A stretch of DNA of 64,000 nucleotides from positions 1 through 64,000 of the forward strand of contig NZ_JACJVP010000030.1 in assembly GCF_014212125.1 (NCBI RefSeq), given 5' to 3'. The notes below the pieces were generated by a model. It had not been told where the DNA came from. It did not search any database and saw only the letters and a list, made by a program, of their open reading frames with translations. A program made the position numbers and the translations under genes. Below, piece by piece: positions 47,838-56,295 of this stretch (position 1 is the first letter of the stretch; every line of letters begins with the position of its first letter). Source of the stretch: Cohnella nanjingensis (GTDB lineage Bacteria > Bacillota > Bacilli > Paenibacillales > Paenibacillaceae).

Positions 47838-48257
47838 ATGACCAAGACCGTCAAGACCACAGTTGCGGGACTGTTGATCCTCGCGGCGATCGCCCTCGGC
47901 GCGCTGTATATCTCGCAAGGCAGCGCCGAGGCGTCTCCCGTCACCCGCTTCGAGCGGGACGGCATCCGGGTCGAGATCCGGTCGCCCGACCGCCCGATAG
48001 CCGCGCTGCGGGAGAGCCGCTTCACGATCACGCTGCAGGACGCGAACGGGCAGCCGATCCGCCGCGCGGATCTCAAGATGGTGATGTTCATGCCGAAGAT
48101 GTACTGCGGCGACTTCGTCGCCAAGATCGACGAAGTCGCGCCGGGCGTATATGACGCGGTGGGCGTGCTGCCCATGCGGGGGAATTGGAAGGCGGAGCTG
48201 AAGATGAAGATCGGCGCGCAGGCGGCGACGGTGGCGCATTACTTCAAGACGGTATGA
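47838..48257 (+). CDS. YtkA/FixH-like membrane-anchored copper protein
   Basis: A 139-residue protein with an N-terminal anchor (TVAGLLILAAIALGALYIS) and an extracytoplasmic beta domain of YtkA/FixH type (RFTITLQDANGQPIRRADL). The segment MVMFMPKMYCGD is rich in Met and Cys, usual for copper ligands. FixH-like proteins help build cytochrome oxidase with copper. It is convergent with the SafE-like and CopA-type genes, so all three may serve copper delivery. The start is ATG at 47838, with GAGGTG ~4 bases upstream. Confidence 0.72.
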   Translation: MTKTVKTTVAGLLILAAIALGALYISQGSAEASPVTRFERDGIRVEIRSPDRPIAALRESRFTITLQDANGQPIRRADLKMVMFMPKMYCGDFVAKIDEVAPGVYDAVGVLPMRGNWKAELKMKIGAQAATVAHYFKTV

Positions 48258-48303
48258 TCCGCCCCGTCTCCTCCGTTCTCCTCCGGTCTTCCGTGCTATC
48301 CCG

Positions 48304-48990
48304 CTACCAGATCCAAGGATGAATCGGCGGCACGATGCCGTTGGCGCTGAGCCCCTTCATGATCGACAGCGTCCCCATGAGGAGGGCCAGCGCCACCCCG
48401 GCCGTTCGAAGCCTGCGGCGCCATGCCTTGCGGATCTTGGAGGCGAACAAGCCCGTCAAGACGAGCGCGGGCAGCGTGCAGAGGCCGAAGACCAGCATCA
48501 TCAGGAACCCGCTTAGGCTCGAGCCGGAGGCGGCCGCGTTGATCTGCATCGCATAAGTCAAGCCGCAGGGCAGGAAGCCCAGCAGAATGCCCGTGACGAA
48601 GACGGTCGCGAGCTCGTGCCGGCTGCGCATCGCGGCGAGCCGGTCCGCGACGAACCGGATTCGCAGCGGGCTGTAGCGATGCGTGGGGAGCGTGAACTTG
48701 TTCAGCGTCCAGAGCAGTATCAGCAGACCGCCCAGCAGGCTGGCGATGCCTTGCAGCCCGACGAGCGACCCGGCGTAGTTCAGGAACGAACCCGCGCCGC
48801 CCATGAAGGCGCCGATCAGCGAATACGTGATGACGCGGCCGGCATTGTAGGCGAGCACCGGCTTCATCGGCGACGATTGGGCGTTCATGGCGAAGGAGGT
48901 GACGATGCCGCCGCACATGATGATGCAGTGCGGCGCGCCGGCCAAGCCGGACAGCGCGGCGAGCAGGAGCGTATCAGGCGTGATGGCCAT
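48304..48990 (-). CDS. SafE/DsbD-like six-helix membrane protein with MCGG motif
   Basis: A 228-residue membrane protein (sulfite exporter TauE/SafE or UreH-like transmembrane domain). The N terminus has GAPHCIIMCGGIV, the GxxHCxxMCGG signature found in proteins tied to copper P-type ATPases and oxidase maturation. Six helices follow, with GILLGFLPCGLTYAM carrying a second cysteine motif. It may pass copper or reducing power. Its start overlaps the end of the copper ATPase gene by 17 bases, so they form an operon. Confidence 0.82.
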   Translation of the reverse strand: MAITPDTLLLAALSGLAGAPHCIIMCGGIVTSFAMNAQSSPMKPVLAYNAGRVITYSLIGAFMGGAGSFLNYAGSLVGLQGIASLLGGLLILLWTLNKFTLPTHRYSPLRIRFVADRLAAMRSRHELATVFVTGILLGFLPCGLTYAMQINAAASGSSLSGFLMMLVFGLCTLPALVLTGLFASKIRKAWRRRLRTAGVALALLMGTLSIMKGLSANGIVPPIHPWIW

Positions 48991-51196
48991 GGGGCTCCCT
49001 CCGGCCGGGGCGCAACCTGTGAAGCCGCAGCGCGTTCAAGACGACGAAGACCGAGCTGAGCGCCATCATGAGGCAGGCCGTCCGCGGATCGAGCCACCCG
49101 GCCGCGGCGAAGGGGATGGCCAGCGCGTTGTAGCAGAGCGAGAAGGCGAGATTCTGCCGGATGTTCCGCATCGTCCTGCGGCTGATATCGATCGCGTCCG
49201 CGACGCGCGTCAGCTCTCCCCGGACCAGGACGATATGGCCGGCCTCCATCGCCGCTTCCGTGCCGGAGTCCATGGCGATACCGACGTCGGCCGCCGCCAG
49301 GGCGGCCGCGTCGTTGATGCCGTCCCCGATCATGGCGACGCGGTGTCCTTGGTGCTGCAGCTGCCGGACGAGTCCGAGTTTGTCCTCGGGCAACATCTGC
49401 GCGTAGACGTGCTCGATCGCCGCTTCCCGCGCGATCTTGTCCGCGGCTGCCTGGCCGTCACCGGTCACCATCAGCACCTCGGCATAACGCTTCAACTGCC
49501 GGACGGACTGGGTGGACGCGGGCCGCAGCCGGTCCGTCAGCACGAACGTCCCCGCCCATCTTCCGCCTACCGCCAGATAGAGCACGGACTCCCCTTCCCC
49601 CGCCGGCGCGCGCAGCTCGCTGTCCGGCAGCCGCGTCCCCATCGCCCGGTGCCAGCCGCCGCTGCCGAGGCGGACCTCCTTGCCCTCGACCGTGCCCGTG
49701 ATCCCTTTGCCGGCCTCCTCGCGCACCGCCTCGGCCGCGGGAACGAGGAGCCGCTTGCGGACCGCCGCTTCGCGGATCGCGAGCGCGAGCGGATGCTTCG
49801 AGTGCGCCTCGAGCGCCGCGGCCGCGCGCAAGGCGACCGCTTCGGGCACGCCCTGCCCGCCCGGCGCGCGGACGGCCAGGAGCGTGGGCTTGCCTTCCGT
49901 CAGCGTCCCCGTCTTGTCGAGCAGGATCCGGTCCACCTGGGGCAGCCCTTCCATAACGCTTCCTTCCTTGAACAGGATGCCGCTGCGGGCCGACAAGCTG
50001 GTCGCGACCAGAATCGAGATCGGCGCCGCCAAGCCGAGCGCGCACGGGCAGGAGACCAAGAGAACGGCGAGCGCATTGTGCAAGGCGGCCGCCTCCCCGG
50101 CGCCGGCGGGAGCGAACCATTGCCAGCCCGCGAAGGTAGCCGCCGCGCAGACGATCATGAGCGGGACGAAGATCGCCGCCACTTGGTCGACCTTGCGCTG
50201 AATGACCGGCTTGGTGTTCTGCGCCTGCTCGATGAGGCGGATCATCCGCGAGAGACGCGTATCCTGCGGGACGGCAGCCGTCTTCACGCGGATCGTGCCC
50301 GACAGGTTGCGCGAGCCGCTGTATACGCGATCGCCGACCGCCTTGGCGATCAGCCGGCTCTCGCCGGTCAAGAACGACTCGTCGACCTCGCCGCGTCCCG
50401 CCACGATCAGGCCGTCCGTCGCGATCCATTCGTCCGCGCGCACGACCGCAATGTCTCCGACGCGCAGCTCGGCGACGGGGATCCAGTCCTCCTGCCGCCG
50501 GCGGACCACACGGATCAATTGCGCTTGCATCCGCTGAAGACTCCCGATGCCCCGCAGCGCCTGGCCTTTGGCGATCGCTTCGAGCAGCTTGCCAAGCAGC
50601 ACCGCCGTCAAGATCATCGCGCTCGTATCGAAGTAGAGATGTTGATGCACACCCGCGTGCGCGCCCGAGCGGAAGACCAGGTAATGGCTGTAGAGATAAG
50701 AGATGGATGTGCTCAAGGCGACCAGCACGTCCATATTGGCCGATCTGGCGCGGACGGCGTGATACGCTCCGAGATAGAATGGATAGGCGACGTACAGCTG
50801 CATCGCGGTCGCGACGCCAAGCTGAAACCAGCCTTGGAGGAATAGCGGAGGCACCCATAGGCCGCCCGTCCAGGCCATATGCCCGAGCATCGCCCACAGC
50901 AGCGGGAAGGAGAGCAGCGCGGAGAGCAGAAAGCGGTTCAGATAGGAACGGATCTCCCGCCGGTTCGACGCGCGGGCGTCGTCGCGGTCGCCCTTGGCGT
51001 CATAGCCGATCTGCCGGATACGATCGATCATCCGGGCGGGATCCGTCAGTCGCGGGTCGTACGAGATCGAGGCGTGGCCGAGCGGCAGATTCACGTCGAT
51101 CCGCTGCACCCCGTCCATCCGCCCGACGGTGCGCTCGATGCGGGCCGAGCAAGCCGAACAGGTCATTCCGACGATCTGGAGATCTACCGATCTCAT
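48974..51196 (-). CDS. copper-translocating P-type ATPase (CopA/FixI type)
   Basis: A 740-residue P1B-ATPase. One N-terminal metal-binding domain has GMTCSAC (residues 10-16). The membrane metal site is SCPCALGLA; phosphorylation motif DKTGTLTEGKP; the HP motif is SKHPLA; the hinge is GDGINDAAAL. CPC with the usual flanking helices marks the Cu+ subtype. It exports copper from the cytoplasm, for detoxification or for oxidase assembly. The start is ATG at 51196 with a G-rich GGGGGGAG box upstream. It overlaps the SafE-like gene downstream, and a FixH-like gene lies just beyond, which favours the assembly role. Confidence 0.92.
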   Translation of the reverse strand: MRSVDLQIVGMTCSACSARIERTVGRMDGVQRIDVNLPLGHASISYDPRLTDPARMIDRIRQIGYDAKGDRDDARASNRREIRSYLNRFLLSALLSFPLLWAMLGHMAWTGGLWVPPLFLQGWFQLGVATAMQLYVAYPFYLGAYHAVRARSANMDVLVALSTSISYLYSHYLVFRSGAHAGVHQHLYFDTSAMILTAVLLGKLLEAIAKGQALRGIGSLQRMQAQLIRVVRRRQEDWIPVAELRVGDIAVVRADEWIATDGLIVAGRGEVDESFLTGESRLIAKAVGDRVYSGSRNLSGTIRVKTAAVPQDTRLSRMIRLIEQAQNTKPVIQRKVDQVAAIFVPLMIVCAAATFAGWQWFAPAGAGEAAALHNALAVLLVSCPCALGLAAPISILVATSLSARSGILFKEGSVMEGLPQVDRILLDKTGTLTEGKPTLLAVRAPGGQGVPEAVALRAAAALEAHSKHPLALAIREAAVRKRLLVPAAEAVREEAGKGITGTVEGKEVRLGSGGWHRAMGTRLPDSELRAPAGEGESVLYLAVGGRWAGTFVLTDRLRPASTQSVRQLKRYAEVLMVTGDGQAAADKIAREAAIEHVYAQMLPEDKLGLVRQLQHQGHRVAMIGDGINDAAALAAADVGIAMDSGTEAAMEAGHIVLVRGELTRVADAIDISRRTMRNIRQNLAFSLCYNALAIPFAAAGWLDPRTACLMMALSSVFVVLNALRLHRLRPGRREPHGHHA

Positions 51197-51283
51197 CTCG
51201 CTCCCCCCTCTTGTCCGAACGTCGATTCGGTTCAAATATATGCGGGGGAACGCACAACATGTTAGCCGGAAAGGGCTAGCCGC

Positions 51284-51796
51284 TCATTTCCGTTCGGCGG
51301 CCGGCCGATCGGCTTCCTCGTTCTCATAGAGCTCGATGTGTACGAGAACGTTCGAGATGCGATGCGCTTCAAGCAGCCGCTGCTCGACGGTCTCCGTGAT
51401 CGCATGGCTGTCGCTCACCGATAAGGCGGGATCGACGCAGATCGTTACGTCGACGAATACGCTTTTGCCATGCGTCCGGGCTTTCAGGTCGATCGTCCGA
51501 CCGACGCCGGGCGTCTCCCGGATCGTCTGCCGGATGCGCTGCAGCCGGTCGGCGTCGAAGCCGTCCGTCAGCGCATGCGTCGCTTCCGCGAAGATGTCCC
51601 AAGCCGTTTTGACGATCAGCACGGAGACGCCCAGCGCGGCGGCGGGGTCCAGCCGCGGAAGGCCGAATTGCGAGCCCAGGATGCCGGCGAACGCGCCCAG
51701 ACCGACGAGCGCGTCCGAACGGTTGTCCTGCGCGGCGGCGCGAACGGCGCCGCTGTCGATCCGCTTCGCCAATCTCGCGTTGGCGACTGCCTGCAT
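51284..51796 (-). pseudogene. 5'-truncated CDF cation transporter
   Basis: A 170-residue frame covering only the last membrane helices and the C-terminal domain of a cation diffusion facilitator. It opens in mid-helix (MQAVANARLAKRIDSGAV), keeps AAAQDNRSDALVGLGAFAGI (the second metal motif) and the cytoplasmic tail (SVFVDVTICVDPALSVSD). The first ~120 residues, with three helices and the first metal motif, are missing. The ATG at 51796 has no ribosome binding site and lies 13 bases from the stop of the ankyrin gene, so the 5' part seems to have been deleted. Confidence 0.72.
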
Positions 51797-51808
51797 TCTA
51801 TGAAGCGT

Positions 51809-52756
51809 TCAACAATGTTGTCCAGGCTCAACTTGTTCGTCTTCGAGCCAATCGGCGATCGCGGTCCTGCCGAAGTGCCGCGCCCAGCCGAGCGGCGTCG
51901 ATCCGTAGACGGGGTCGACGGCCGTTCGGTCCGCGCCTCGGCGGACGAGGAGCTTCACCAGCCGGAGATCGTCTGCAGCATCCTCCGATGCTCCCTGCGA
52001 ATCGGCGCGCACGCCGGTCCCGCACGCCGCCCAATGCAGCGGCGTCGCCCGCAGCCGGTCGAAGCCCGGCGGCATCGCGTTCACCGGCGCGCCGCGATCG
52101 AGCAGCTCGGCCGCCGCTTCGGCGCTGCCGCCGATGACCGCATAGACGAGCGCCTGAGCCAACCGCTCTTCCCGCGAGCCGTCTCCCGCTTCCGTCGCGC
52201 TGACCGGCGGCCTGTGCGGGCCCGCAGAGGGCAGCAGGCTGCCGTCCTCCGCGAAGTAAGACGGCAGCAGCTCGGACCTCCCCAGTCCGGCAGCCAGCTC
52301 CAGATCCAGCAACGCCCCCTTGCGCACGAGCAGCTCCTTCACCCGGTGACAACCGTACCAGATCGCCTGCGCGAGCGGACGCCGATCGTCGTTCAATCCG
52401 TTGACGCTCGCGCCGGCATCGATCAGCCAGTCCGCAAGCGCCGCATCGTCATTGCTGCATGCCCACTGAAGACCCGTCTCCCCGGCCGCGGCGTCGATCG
52501 CTCTCGCGTTCACGTCGGCTCCCGCGTCGACGAGCGCCTGCCCGGTCTCCAAGGCGTTCGGCAGATGTCCCGGCCAGTCGCACAGGTGGTGCAGCAGCGT
52601 GCGGCCTCGCCGCGATCGCGCCTTCGCGAGCGCCGGATACGCGCATAGCCACCGCTTGAGTTGATCCGACTCGCCCGTTTTTACCATTCGGACCGCCTGA
52701 GGATAGACCTCTGCCAGCATCGCGTCCTGCGGGACGTCGTCCCATTCCTCTCTCAT
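51809..52756 (-). CDS. ankyrin-repeat protein
   Basis: A 315-residue protein made of about six ankyrin repeats: GRTLLHHLCDW, ALVDAGADVNARAID, GLQWACSNDDAALADWLIDAGASVN, and RATPLHWAACG to VRRGADRTAVDP, then STPLGWARHFG. The short N-terminal part (~1-50) is helical. It has no signal peptide and probably binds a partner protein in the cytoplasm. AAAGGGG precedes the ATG. It follows a GNAT gene by 18 bases and is followed by the CDF remnant, so it may have gained its position by the same event. Confidence 0.83.
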   Translation of the reverse strand: MREEWDDVPQDAMLAEVYPQAVRMVKTGESDQLKRWLCAYPALAKARSRRGRTLLHHLCDWPGHLPNALETGQALVDAGADVNARAIDAAAGETGLQWACSNDDAALADWLIDAGASVNGLNDDRRPLAQAIWYGCHRVKELLVRKGALLDLELAAGLGRSELLPSYFAEDGSLLPSAGPHRPPVSATEAGDGSREERLAQALVYAVIGGSAEAAAELLDRGAPVNAMPPGFDRLRATPLHWAACGTGVRADSQGASEDAADDLRLVKLLVRRGADRTAVDPVYGSTPLGWARHFGRTAIADWLEDEQVEPGQHC

Positions 52757-52774
52757 TGTCCGCCCCCCTTTTCG

Positions 52775-53359
52775 CTAGCTTCTCAACCGCTTCTCGTATT
52801 TGCTGTAGCTGCCGTTCGCATTCTCCGCTCTGCCTTCGTACATATAGCCAAGCCCGGCATAGAAGGCGTTCAGCACCGGATTGTCCGCGAGACAGTCCAG
52901 CCGGATACGGTCCTTGCCCGGGAAGCGGACGTCCGTCTCGACCCACCGCATGATCCGACCGCCCAAGCCGCGCCCGGCGGTCTCGCGGTCGATGGCAAGC
53001 CGATGCAGGTAGACGGCGGACGCATGCCCTTCCGCCCCCCACAGCTCGCGATCCCAAGCGCTGGGTTCGCGCAGCAGCATGACCATGCCGGCGATCGCCT
53101 CTTCCCCTTGCGGCCGGAAGACATAGACGTCTCCGCGCGAGATCGCTTCGACCGTGCGATGCGAGTCCTCGCCCGCGAGCAGCGCTTGCCATTGCGTGGA
53201 GCCCAGGCTGCGGAACCATTCCGCCGTGCGGACGAGCAGCCGCATGACCGCATCCGCGTCGGCGGGCTTCGCTTGATCCGCCCGGAACGCCGTCCCGATC
53301 CCCGCTTCTACTTCCCTGCCGTCGAGCTTCCCTGGTACCGAGTTTGTCTCTTCTGTCAT
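52775..53359 (-). CDS. GNAT family N-acetyltransferase
   Basis: A 194-residue GNAT enzyme. An N-terminal ~25-residue stretch precedes FRADQAKPADADAVMRLL. The acetyl-CoA loop is DRETAGRGLGGRIM, then IRLDCLADNPVLNAFYAGLGY, which is typical of the family. The substrate is unknown. The start at 53359 has GGGAG 9 bases upstream. It leads the GNAT-ankyrin unit. Confidence 0.82.
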   Translation of the reverse strand: MTEETNSVPGKLDGREVEAGIGTAFRADQAKPADADAVMRLLVRTAEWFRSLGSTQWQALLAGEDSHRTVEAISRGDVYVFRPQGEEAIAGMVMLLREPSAWDRELWGAEGHASAVYLHRLAIDRETAGRGLGGRIMRWVETDVRFPGKDRIRLDCLADNPVLNAFYAGLGYMYEGRAENANGSYSKYEKRLRS

Positions 53360-53637
53360 CCTGCGCCACTCCCGCGTTCCGTTTTAAGTTGATCTACCTT
53401 CTCTTTGTTTGCCTCGATGAATAACGACGAATAGCCTGAATCCCACTGCTTGCTTTGTCGTCCATCCGGGCGGTGCGCGATTCTGCGAAGCCGCCGCCTT
53501 GGAATCGTTTGACTCCAGTGTATCCGATTCCGGCGATGTTTTCCTGCCTTTTCGACGAAGCCTTGCCGAACGCGACAAAAAGCCGGCAAGCGGTCGGACC
53601 GCAATGCCAGCTGTGTGGCCTACTAGGGGTGAAAGCG

Positions 53638-54618
53638 CTAGGACTTGTCCGCGGCTCGCCAATCCCGCACGCCGTTGTCTTCGATAATGCCGAGGGTCAC
53701 GTCCGCGATATCCGGATCTCCGAGCAGCCGGTCGCGGATCTGGAACTTGATGTCGTCCGCATCGGCCAGCGCCAAGCCCTTCTTCAGCTCGATCAGGCCT
53801 TCCACGTGATAGTAGCGGCCTTCCTGCAAGATGCGCATCTGATAGATGTCGACGACCGACGGATCGGAGAGAATCAGGAGCGACACCTTGTCCTCCACTT
53901 CCTTCGGCGCGGACACGCCGATCAGGCCGACCATGTTGTCGTAGCCGACCCGGAACGCCACGAAGATCATGAGCAGCCCGATGAGGATCGTCGCGAGACC
54001 GTCGAACGCATGGAACGAGCTGAAGGCCGAGACCAGAACGGCGATGAGGGCGAGCAGCGCGCCGGACGTCGCCACGAGATCTTCGTAGAAGACGAGCCGG
54101 GTCGGCGGAGCCGCCCGCTTCACGTTGCGGAACGCGCTGACGAAGAGCGCCCCGCCTGCGTTCTCGACGCGGGCTTCCTTCAAGATCTCCTTCATGGCCT
54201 TGATCAGAACAAAGCCGTCGACGGCCAGCGACAGGACGAGCACGGCCAGATTGATCCAGACGCCCTTGGCATGCACGGGATGCTTGACGAGGTGGATGCC
54301 TTCCTTGATCGTCTCGTACGCCATCAGCGTCACGACGATGACCGCGATCATGCAGAAGATGTTCACGACCCGGCCGAAGCCGGTCGGGAATCGCTTCGTG
54401 GCCCGTTTCTCGGCGAGCACGCTGCCGGTGAAGACGAATGCCTGGTTGACGGCGTCCGCCACCGAGTGCATCGTCGAAGCGAACATGGCGCCGCTGCCCG
54501 TCATGAACGCCGCGATCCCCTTGACGATCGCGAGGCCCGTATTGCCGAGGGCGGCCGTGCCCGAGGATGTATTGCCTTTCTTGATTAGCGAGAAAAAGGA
54601 TTGGGATTCTCCGCTCAC
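53638..54618 (-). CDS. CDF family cation efflux transporter
   Basis: A 326-residue cation diffusion facilitator with six helices. The first metal motif is TMHSVADAVNQAF, the second YEDLVATSGALLA. The C-terminal cytoplasmic domain (~225-320) has VEGLIELKKGLALADADD. It exports Zn2+, Mn2+ or similar in exchange for protons. The start is GTG at 54618, with AAGGAG 9 bases upstream; the ATG 15 codons earlier lacks a site. It is intact, in contrast to the CDF remnant at 51284. Confidence 0.87.
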   Translation of the reverse strand: MSGESQSFFSLIKKGNTSSGTAALGNTGLAIVKGIAAFMTGSGAMFASTMHSVADAVNQAFVFTGSVLAEKRATKRFPTGFGRVVNIFCMIAVIVVTLMAYETIKEGIHLVKHPVHAKGVWINLAVLVLSLAVDGFVLIKAMKEILKEARVENAGGALFVSAFRNVKRAAPPTRLVFYEDLVATSGALLALIAVLVSAFSSFHAFDGLATILIGLLMIFVAFRVGYDNMVGLIGVSAPKEVEDKVSLLILSDPSVVDIYQMRILQEGRYYHVEGLIELKKGLALADADDIKFQIRDRLLGDPDIADVTLGIIEDNGVRDWRAADKS

Positions 54619-54723
54619 GACAAATAACTCCTTCAATAGGGATCGATCATTGTTTATGGCCATAGAGCCGGTTACGGATGTTATACCCTGCCTAGCGGCT
54701 CCCGATGCTCGTCGCAAGCGGCC

Positions 54724-55071
54724 TTACTTAAAGTCATTCCACACGAAATCCGCGGACAGCACGCCGACGCTCGGTTCCCCGGCCGCCCAAGCTTCGCCGC
54801 TCGCCGCTTCGGGCATGCGGAAGCAGACCAGATTGCGATGCAGCCCGAAGGCGCGGCAGACGGCGGGCCTGGCCGGATGAATCCCGCATTTGTCCTGGTC
54901 CTGGTCATAGAAGATGCACGTGCCGAAAAACCGCAGCTGGCCTTCAAGCTTCGACCGCGCCGGCAGCGGCATCCCCCGGACATATTTGCGGATGCGCTTC
55001 AGCTCCGATTCGGTGATCGGCACAGGTCCGCAGCACATCCCCCTGCAGCCTTGACACGGCAGTTGAGGCAT
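54724..55071 (-). CDS. YkgJ family cysteine-cluster protein
   Basis: A 115-residue protein with eight cysteines: C6, C9, C13, C14 in PCQGCRGMCCG, then C52, C62, C72 and C83. This is the CxxCxxxCC pattern of the YkgJ family (putative zinc- or iron-chelating domain). Its function is unknown. The start is ATG at 55071, with GGAG 7 bases upstream. It lies beside the CDF transporter on the same strand, which fits a role in metal handling. Confidence 0.85.
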   Translation of the reverse strand: MPQLPCQGCRGMCCGPVPITESELKRIRKYVRGMPLPARSKLEGQLRFFGTCIFYDQDQDKCGIHPARPAVCRAFGLHRNLVCFRMPEAASGEAWAAGEPSVGVLSADFVWNDFK

Positions 55072-55196
55072 ATCCACTCTCCAATCCGTTTCATTGACTT
55101 TAGTATATTTTTATGTTAACATTATAGATCTATTAATCTCAGTTATATTACCATGCTTTCCCTTTCCTTTTCAACCCTTCCCGATACGACGAATCA

Positions 55197-55240
55197 GGCA
55201 ATCGACATCCGGATCTCCCGGTATGGCGATTGCCTTTTTT
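55197..55240 (+). terminator. orphan plus-strand terminator
   Basis: AGGCAATCG / CGATTGCCT with a 22-base loop, followed by TTTTTT on the plus strand. No plus-strand gene lies upstream, so it may be left over from a lost gene. Confidence 0.6.
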
Positions 55241-55484
55241 AATGCAATGCGTTCGCGCAATAGCGCTATCAATGCGAGGTAGCCCTAGCAACCTGGACAA
55301 AAGTAACTCGGCACGAACTTCATCGACGGTTGCGCGTATTTCGCGGACTTTATTTGCTGAAGCGTTCGTCACGGTCCCAAGCGTTGTATTTGTACCACTT
55401 ATCCTCTATCGGAGGTTCGTCATCGCCTGCGTCCGCATTGGTTCCGAACGTGATTCATGCCTTTCCTAGCCCTCGCAGCAACGG

Positions 55485-55514
55485 CAAAAAACCGCGCGGC
55501 GCGCGGCTTTTTTC
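55485..55514 (-). terminator. bidirectional terminator of the arsR-type gene
   Basis: CCGCGC / GCGCGG with a 3-base loop, flanked by A6 and T6. It lies 24 bases after the arsR-type stop. Confidence 0.85.
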
Positions 55515-55537
55515 GTCTCCAGCTCCTATCGTTTAAC

Positions 55538-55924
55538 TTACTTGTGCTTCAGATGCTCGTACGTGACGTGGAAGATCTCGGCGATATGGGCGTCGTCCAG
55601 CGAATAATACACCGTCTTGCCCACTTTGCGCCGCTTCACCATCCGGACGTTGCGCAAGTACCTTAATTGGTGGGAGACGGCGGATTGCCCCATCTCGAGC
55701 AGGACCGACAGATCGTGCACGCAGAGCTCCTGCTGCAGCAGGGCGCCGATCAGCTTGACGCGCGTCGGGTCGCCGAGCGCCTTGAACCATTCCGCCATCT
55801 CCGCGATGGACGGCTCGTCCAGCATCTGCGCCCGGATCGTCCGCAGGTCCGCCTCGGTCCCATGGCAAGACGCCTCGCACTCTTCGAGCAACGGTTGTTC
55901 GACGGCTTTTTCCAGTTGTTCCAT
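55538..55924 (-). CDS. ArsR/SmtB-family zinc-responsive repressor (CzrA type)
   Basis: A 128-residue repressor. The winged helix has DPTRVKLIGALL, ELCVHDLSVLLEMGQSAVSHQLRYL (recognition helix) and VGKTVYYSLDD. The alpha-5 zinc site is fully present at CzrA spacing: Asp111, His113, His124, His127. The N terminus adds ECEASC, and Cys68 in ELCVH stands at the CadC alpha-3 position, so a second, thiol-rich site may exist. Zinc, cobalt or cadmium would release it from DNA. It is divergent from the CadA-type ATPase and should repress it through the operator at 56251. Confidence 0.93.
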   Translation of the reverse strand: MEQLEKAVEQPLLEECEASCHGTEADLRTIRAQMLDEPSIAEMAEWFKALGDPTRVKLIGALLQQELCVHDLSVLLEMGQSAVSHQLRYLRNVRMVKRRKVGKTVYYSLDDAHIAEIFHVTYEHLKHK

Positions 55925-55931
55925 GCCGGGG

Positions 55932-56063
55932 TCACTTCCTTCTTCTTCGGTATAGGGAGACCGCGATCGCGAAGACGATCAAGAGTCCGATGACGAACGC
56001 GATCGTCGCGCCGGCCGAGAATTCGGTTTCCGCCAGGTGATCATGAGTGGCGTTCTCCGCCAT
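55932..56063 (-). CDS. small membrane peptide upstream of the arsR-type gene
   Basis: A 43-residue product (start at ATG 56063) with a short His-containing N terminus (ATHDHLAE) and one helix (ATIAFVIGLLIVFAIAVSL) ending in YRRRRK. GGGGAGG is upstream but ~13 bases away, so the start is uncertain; an ATG at 56117 is another option. It ends 7 bases before the arsR-type start and is likely in the same transcript. No family recognised; the histidines hint at metal. Confidence 0.5.
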   Translation of the reverse strand: MAENATHDHLAETEFSAGATIAFVIGLLIVFAIAVSLYRRRRK

Positions 56064-56222
56064 GAAGGGCAGCGTTCCTCCCCTTAGGGCCAGCGTGGTC
56101 AGCAAAGTCGTCGACATCCTTTCGTGAACGGGAAATGATTCTATTATAACGGGTAAAAGGCGGAAAGCGCACGTTCTGAATGCGGAAAACCGAACTTGGG
56201 CAAGTCTAATCGGATGTTGGAA

Positions 56223-56252
56223 TTGACAGGAACATGCTTTTAGGAGTATCAT
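56223..56252 (+). promoter_or_regulatory. promoter of the cadA-type gene
   Basis: TTGACA at 56223-56228 and TATCAT at 56247-56252 are 18 bases apart; the operator at 56251 begins at the -10. Confidence 0.8.
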
Positions 56253-56270
56253 ATGAGCATATATTCATAT
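56251..56270. promoter_or_regulatory. CzrA/CadC-type operator
   Basis: ATATGAGCATATATTCATAT is close to the consensus of the CzrA/CadC/SmtB operator (ATATGAA-n-TTCATAT). It overlaps the -10 and start of the cadA promoter, and sits upstream of the divergent arsR-type gene. Confidence 0.82.
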
Positions 56271-56295
56271 GTTTTACGGAAGCGGAGTGATAGCG

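Larger units (their letters stand above)
55072..55537. other. 466-base stretch without recognised gene
   Basis: Between the cysteine-cluster gene and the arsR-type gene there is no supported coding region. It holds a plus-strand terminator-like hairpin at 55197-55240 and the arsR terminator at 55485. A 74-codon frame (55148-55372, minus strand) has no ribosome binding site and is not accepted. Confidence 0.6.

Noticed and set aside
55148..55372. 74-residue minus-strand protein
   Set aside because: No ribosome binding site, spans a terminator hairpin, and no recognisable family.
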